DNA of 60,146 bases from Vicinamibacterales bacterium (GTDB lineage: Bacteria; Acidobacteriota; Vicinamibacteria; Vicinamibacterales; UBA8438), in NCBI GenBank assembly GCA_029940535.1, contig JAPYUM010000007.1, positions 21,861 to 82,006 of the forward strand, in the 5' to 3' direction. Positions 59,081-60,146 of the stretch are shown here, piece after piece (position 1 is the stretch's first letter; every line of letters starts with the position of its first letter). The position numbers and the translations under genes are program-made. The notes below the pieces were generated by a model that ran no database searches, was not told the origin of the DNA, and was given only the letters and a program-made list of their open reading frames with translations.

Positions 59081-59902
59081 CTATCGGACGACCACGGGCG
59101 TCGGCAGGCTGGATGGGGTGATCCCCAACTCGCGCGCGATGTCGCGAACACTGGCTTGCACGGCGCGCACATTGCGCGGGCCCATACCAAGAAACTGCTT
59201 CTGGATGGGCAACAGCGCCTCCAATTCCGGATCGGCGAAGTCGAAGAAGGCGGCCCGGGGTACAAGGGTTACATCGCGTTCGAGGACCGGCGTTCGGAGC
59301 AGATTCTCCAGGGCGCGACGCAAGGTATCGTCGAATCCACCATCCGGGTGGCCGAGTTCGGTGTAGGCCTCGGTGATCAAGGGGTAGAGTCGACGGTAGA
59401 GCGAGGCGGCGCCAACCGGGTCGATCGAGGCGATGATCTCGGCATGCGTGTTGTACCGTGCGTAGCTGGCCGGGTCGATAGACGGTTGTGACGCGGTGCC
59501 CGTCGTCCGGAACCGCTGGGTCGGTCGGAGCGGCGCGAGCCGGGCCGACGGATTGTTGCCGTCGGCCAGGTTCTCCACCGCGAGCACGAACAGCCGCACG
59601 AGCTGGTCCGGAATCAGCCAGGCCGCGACCGCCGAGTGCGCAGTAAGCGCGGAGACGAGGTCGCGCACGAGGGCATCGCTCTCGGCGAGCGGTGGTAACG
59701 GAACCGGGGGAGGCGGCTCATCGGCGGGCCGAGGGGTCGCGGAGAACGCGGGAGCCTCGACGACCGGCTCCGGGTCTGCCGGCGCAGCCGGCCGGCCGAG
59801 CAGGTAGAACGAGGCGAGACCAGCCACGATGGCGACGGCGATGACGCCAAGCAGCGGCGCGAAGTACTGACCGCCGGGGCGGAACGCTGAGGCTGGTGTC
59901 AC
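59081..59902 (-). CDS. DUF3014 domain protein, membrane-anchored
   Basis: 273 aa. One membrane segment near the N-terminus (G-V-I-A-V-A-I-V-A-G-L-A-S-F-Y), a Pro-rich linker (to about 75), then DUF3014: S-Y-A-R-Y-N-T-H-A-E-I-I-A-S-I-D, L-Y-R-R-L-Y-P-L-I-T-E-A-Y and F-F-D-F-A-D-P-E-L-E-A-L. Periplasmic domain of unknown function. Seven bases separate it from dut, so the two are probably co-transcribed. Confidence 0.88.
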   Translation of the reverse strand: MTPASAFRPGGQYFAPLLGVIAVAIVAGLASFYLLGRPAAPADPEPVVEAPAFSATPRPADEPPPPVPLPPLAESDALVRDLVSALTAHSAVAAWLIPDQLVRLFVLAVENLADGNNPSARLAPLRPTQRFRTTGTASQPSIDPASYARYNTHAEIIASIDPVGAASLYRRLYPLITEAYTELGHPDGGFDDTLRRALENLLRTPVLERDVTLVPRAAFFDFADPELEALLPIQKQFLGMGPRNVRAVQASVRDIARELGITPSSLPTPVVVR

Positions 59903-60038
59903 AGTGGACTACTCCTGCTTCCCGTGGTCTGTGTCTTCAGCCGGGCGCTCAGCGGCCCAGCCGTCCGTGACGTCCTGGCGAACGAACTGCCATCGATCAT
60001 AGGACAGACGGCGCCCTCCCGCCAGATAAACGAGTGAG

Positions 60039-60092
60039 GCCTTGTGGCGCAGGCCTGTAGGCCTGCGCCACAAGGCTCAAGCCATGCGCCAC
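60039..60092. repeat. REP-like double hairpin element (copy 2)
   Basis: Perfect 18-bp palindrome GCCTTGTGGCGCAGGCCT / AGGCCTGCGCCACAAGGC (60039-60056, 60059-60076) with a GT spacer, followed by GGCtcaaGCC and GCGCCAC. The module order matches 2076-2124. Lies upstream of the DUF3014 gene in a 244-base spacer without other features. Confidence 0.65.
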
Positions 60093-60146
60093 ATTAGGGG
60101 GTTACCCGGAAGGTGGGTGCGCGTGGCGTGATGTCGTATCGCGCGA

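Noticed and set aside
1-60146. tRNA, rRNA or CRISPR arrays
   Set aside because: No T-loop-like GGTTCGAATCC in a cloverleaf context, no rRNA signatures, and no regularly spaced direct repeats.

Overview
The window is about 60 kb of GC-rich, densely coded bacterial chromosome with no tRNA, rRNA, CRISPR array or intact insertion sequence that I can recognise. Gene content suggests an Acidobacteriota, probably of the Vicinamibacteria type: repeat-rich GC intergenic elements, carboxypeptidase-regulatory-like proteins, peptidase-MA/propeller/barrel proteins, DUF3014, scattered complex I genes. This assignment is inference, not a search result.

Layout. 1-0.6 kb: end of a membrane protein gene with a coupled 42-aa ORF. 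0.7-6.8 kb: housekeeping run on + (nucleoside transporter, mtnA, tsaD, Nudix, dicarboxylate/amino-acid symporter, HD protein). 6.9-10.5 kb: a two-ATPase, two-permease ABC-2 export operon. 10.7-15.5 kb: a secreted protein, PilZ protein, and an overlapping hbd-folE-secreted protein-ypdA operon. 15.5-20.9 kb (-): Lon-N, VWA and AAA+ genes plus an M49-like peptidase. 21-27.4 kb: lpdA/lipA, MBL hydrolase, an orphan ferredoxin-nuoB-nuoI block, and a TPR/double-DTG aspartyl protease. 27.5-30.9 kb (-): zinc-finger protein and a 1043-aa peptidase/propeller/barrel protein. 31.4-40.6 kb: a stretch holding five damaged genes (sigma factor, anti-sigma factor, carboxypeptidase-regulatory-like protein, DUF72 protein, LigD-type phosphoesterase) among intact ones (thioredoxin-like, transglutaminase-like, YheT, DinB, YvcK). 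40.7-44.9 kb: sodium:solute symporter, radical SAM selenoprotein, ATP-grasp. 44.9-60.1 kb: Fe-trafficking protein, MFS exporter, molybdopterin oxidoreductase, DUF3810, metF, OPT transporter/PqqD-like, serine hydrolase, SDR epimerase, nadE, dut, DUF3014.

The most interesting item is the radical SAM gene at 42096. It appears to stop with ...W-Y-C at a TGA, but the next codons read Ala-Glu-Pro and an open tail of 11 codons follows. A C-U-A-E-P tail is the hallmark of a recently named family of radical SAM selenoproteins, and a hairpin fitting the bacterial SECIS pattern lies directly after the TGA. It overlaps a sodium:solute symporter gene and is followed by an ATP-grasp ligase, forming a compact cassette of unknown product. 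Second in interest are hairpin elements whose outer TAG supplies the stop codon of the flanking genes, and the local cluster of pseudogenes.
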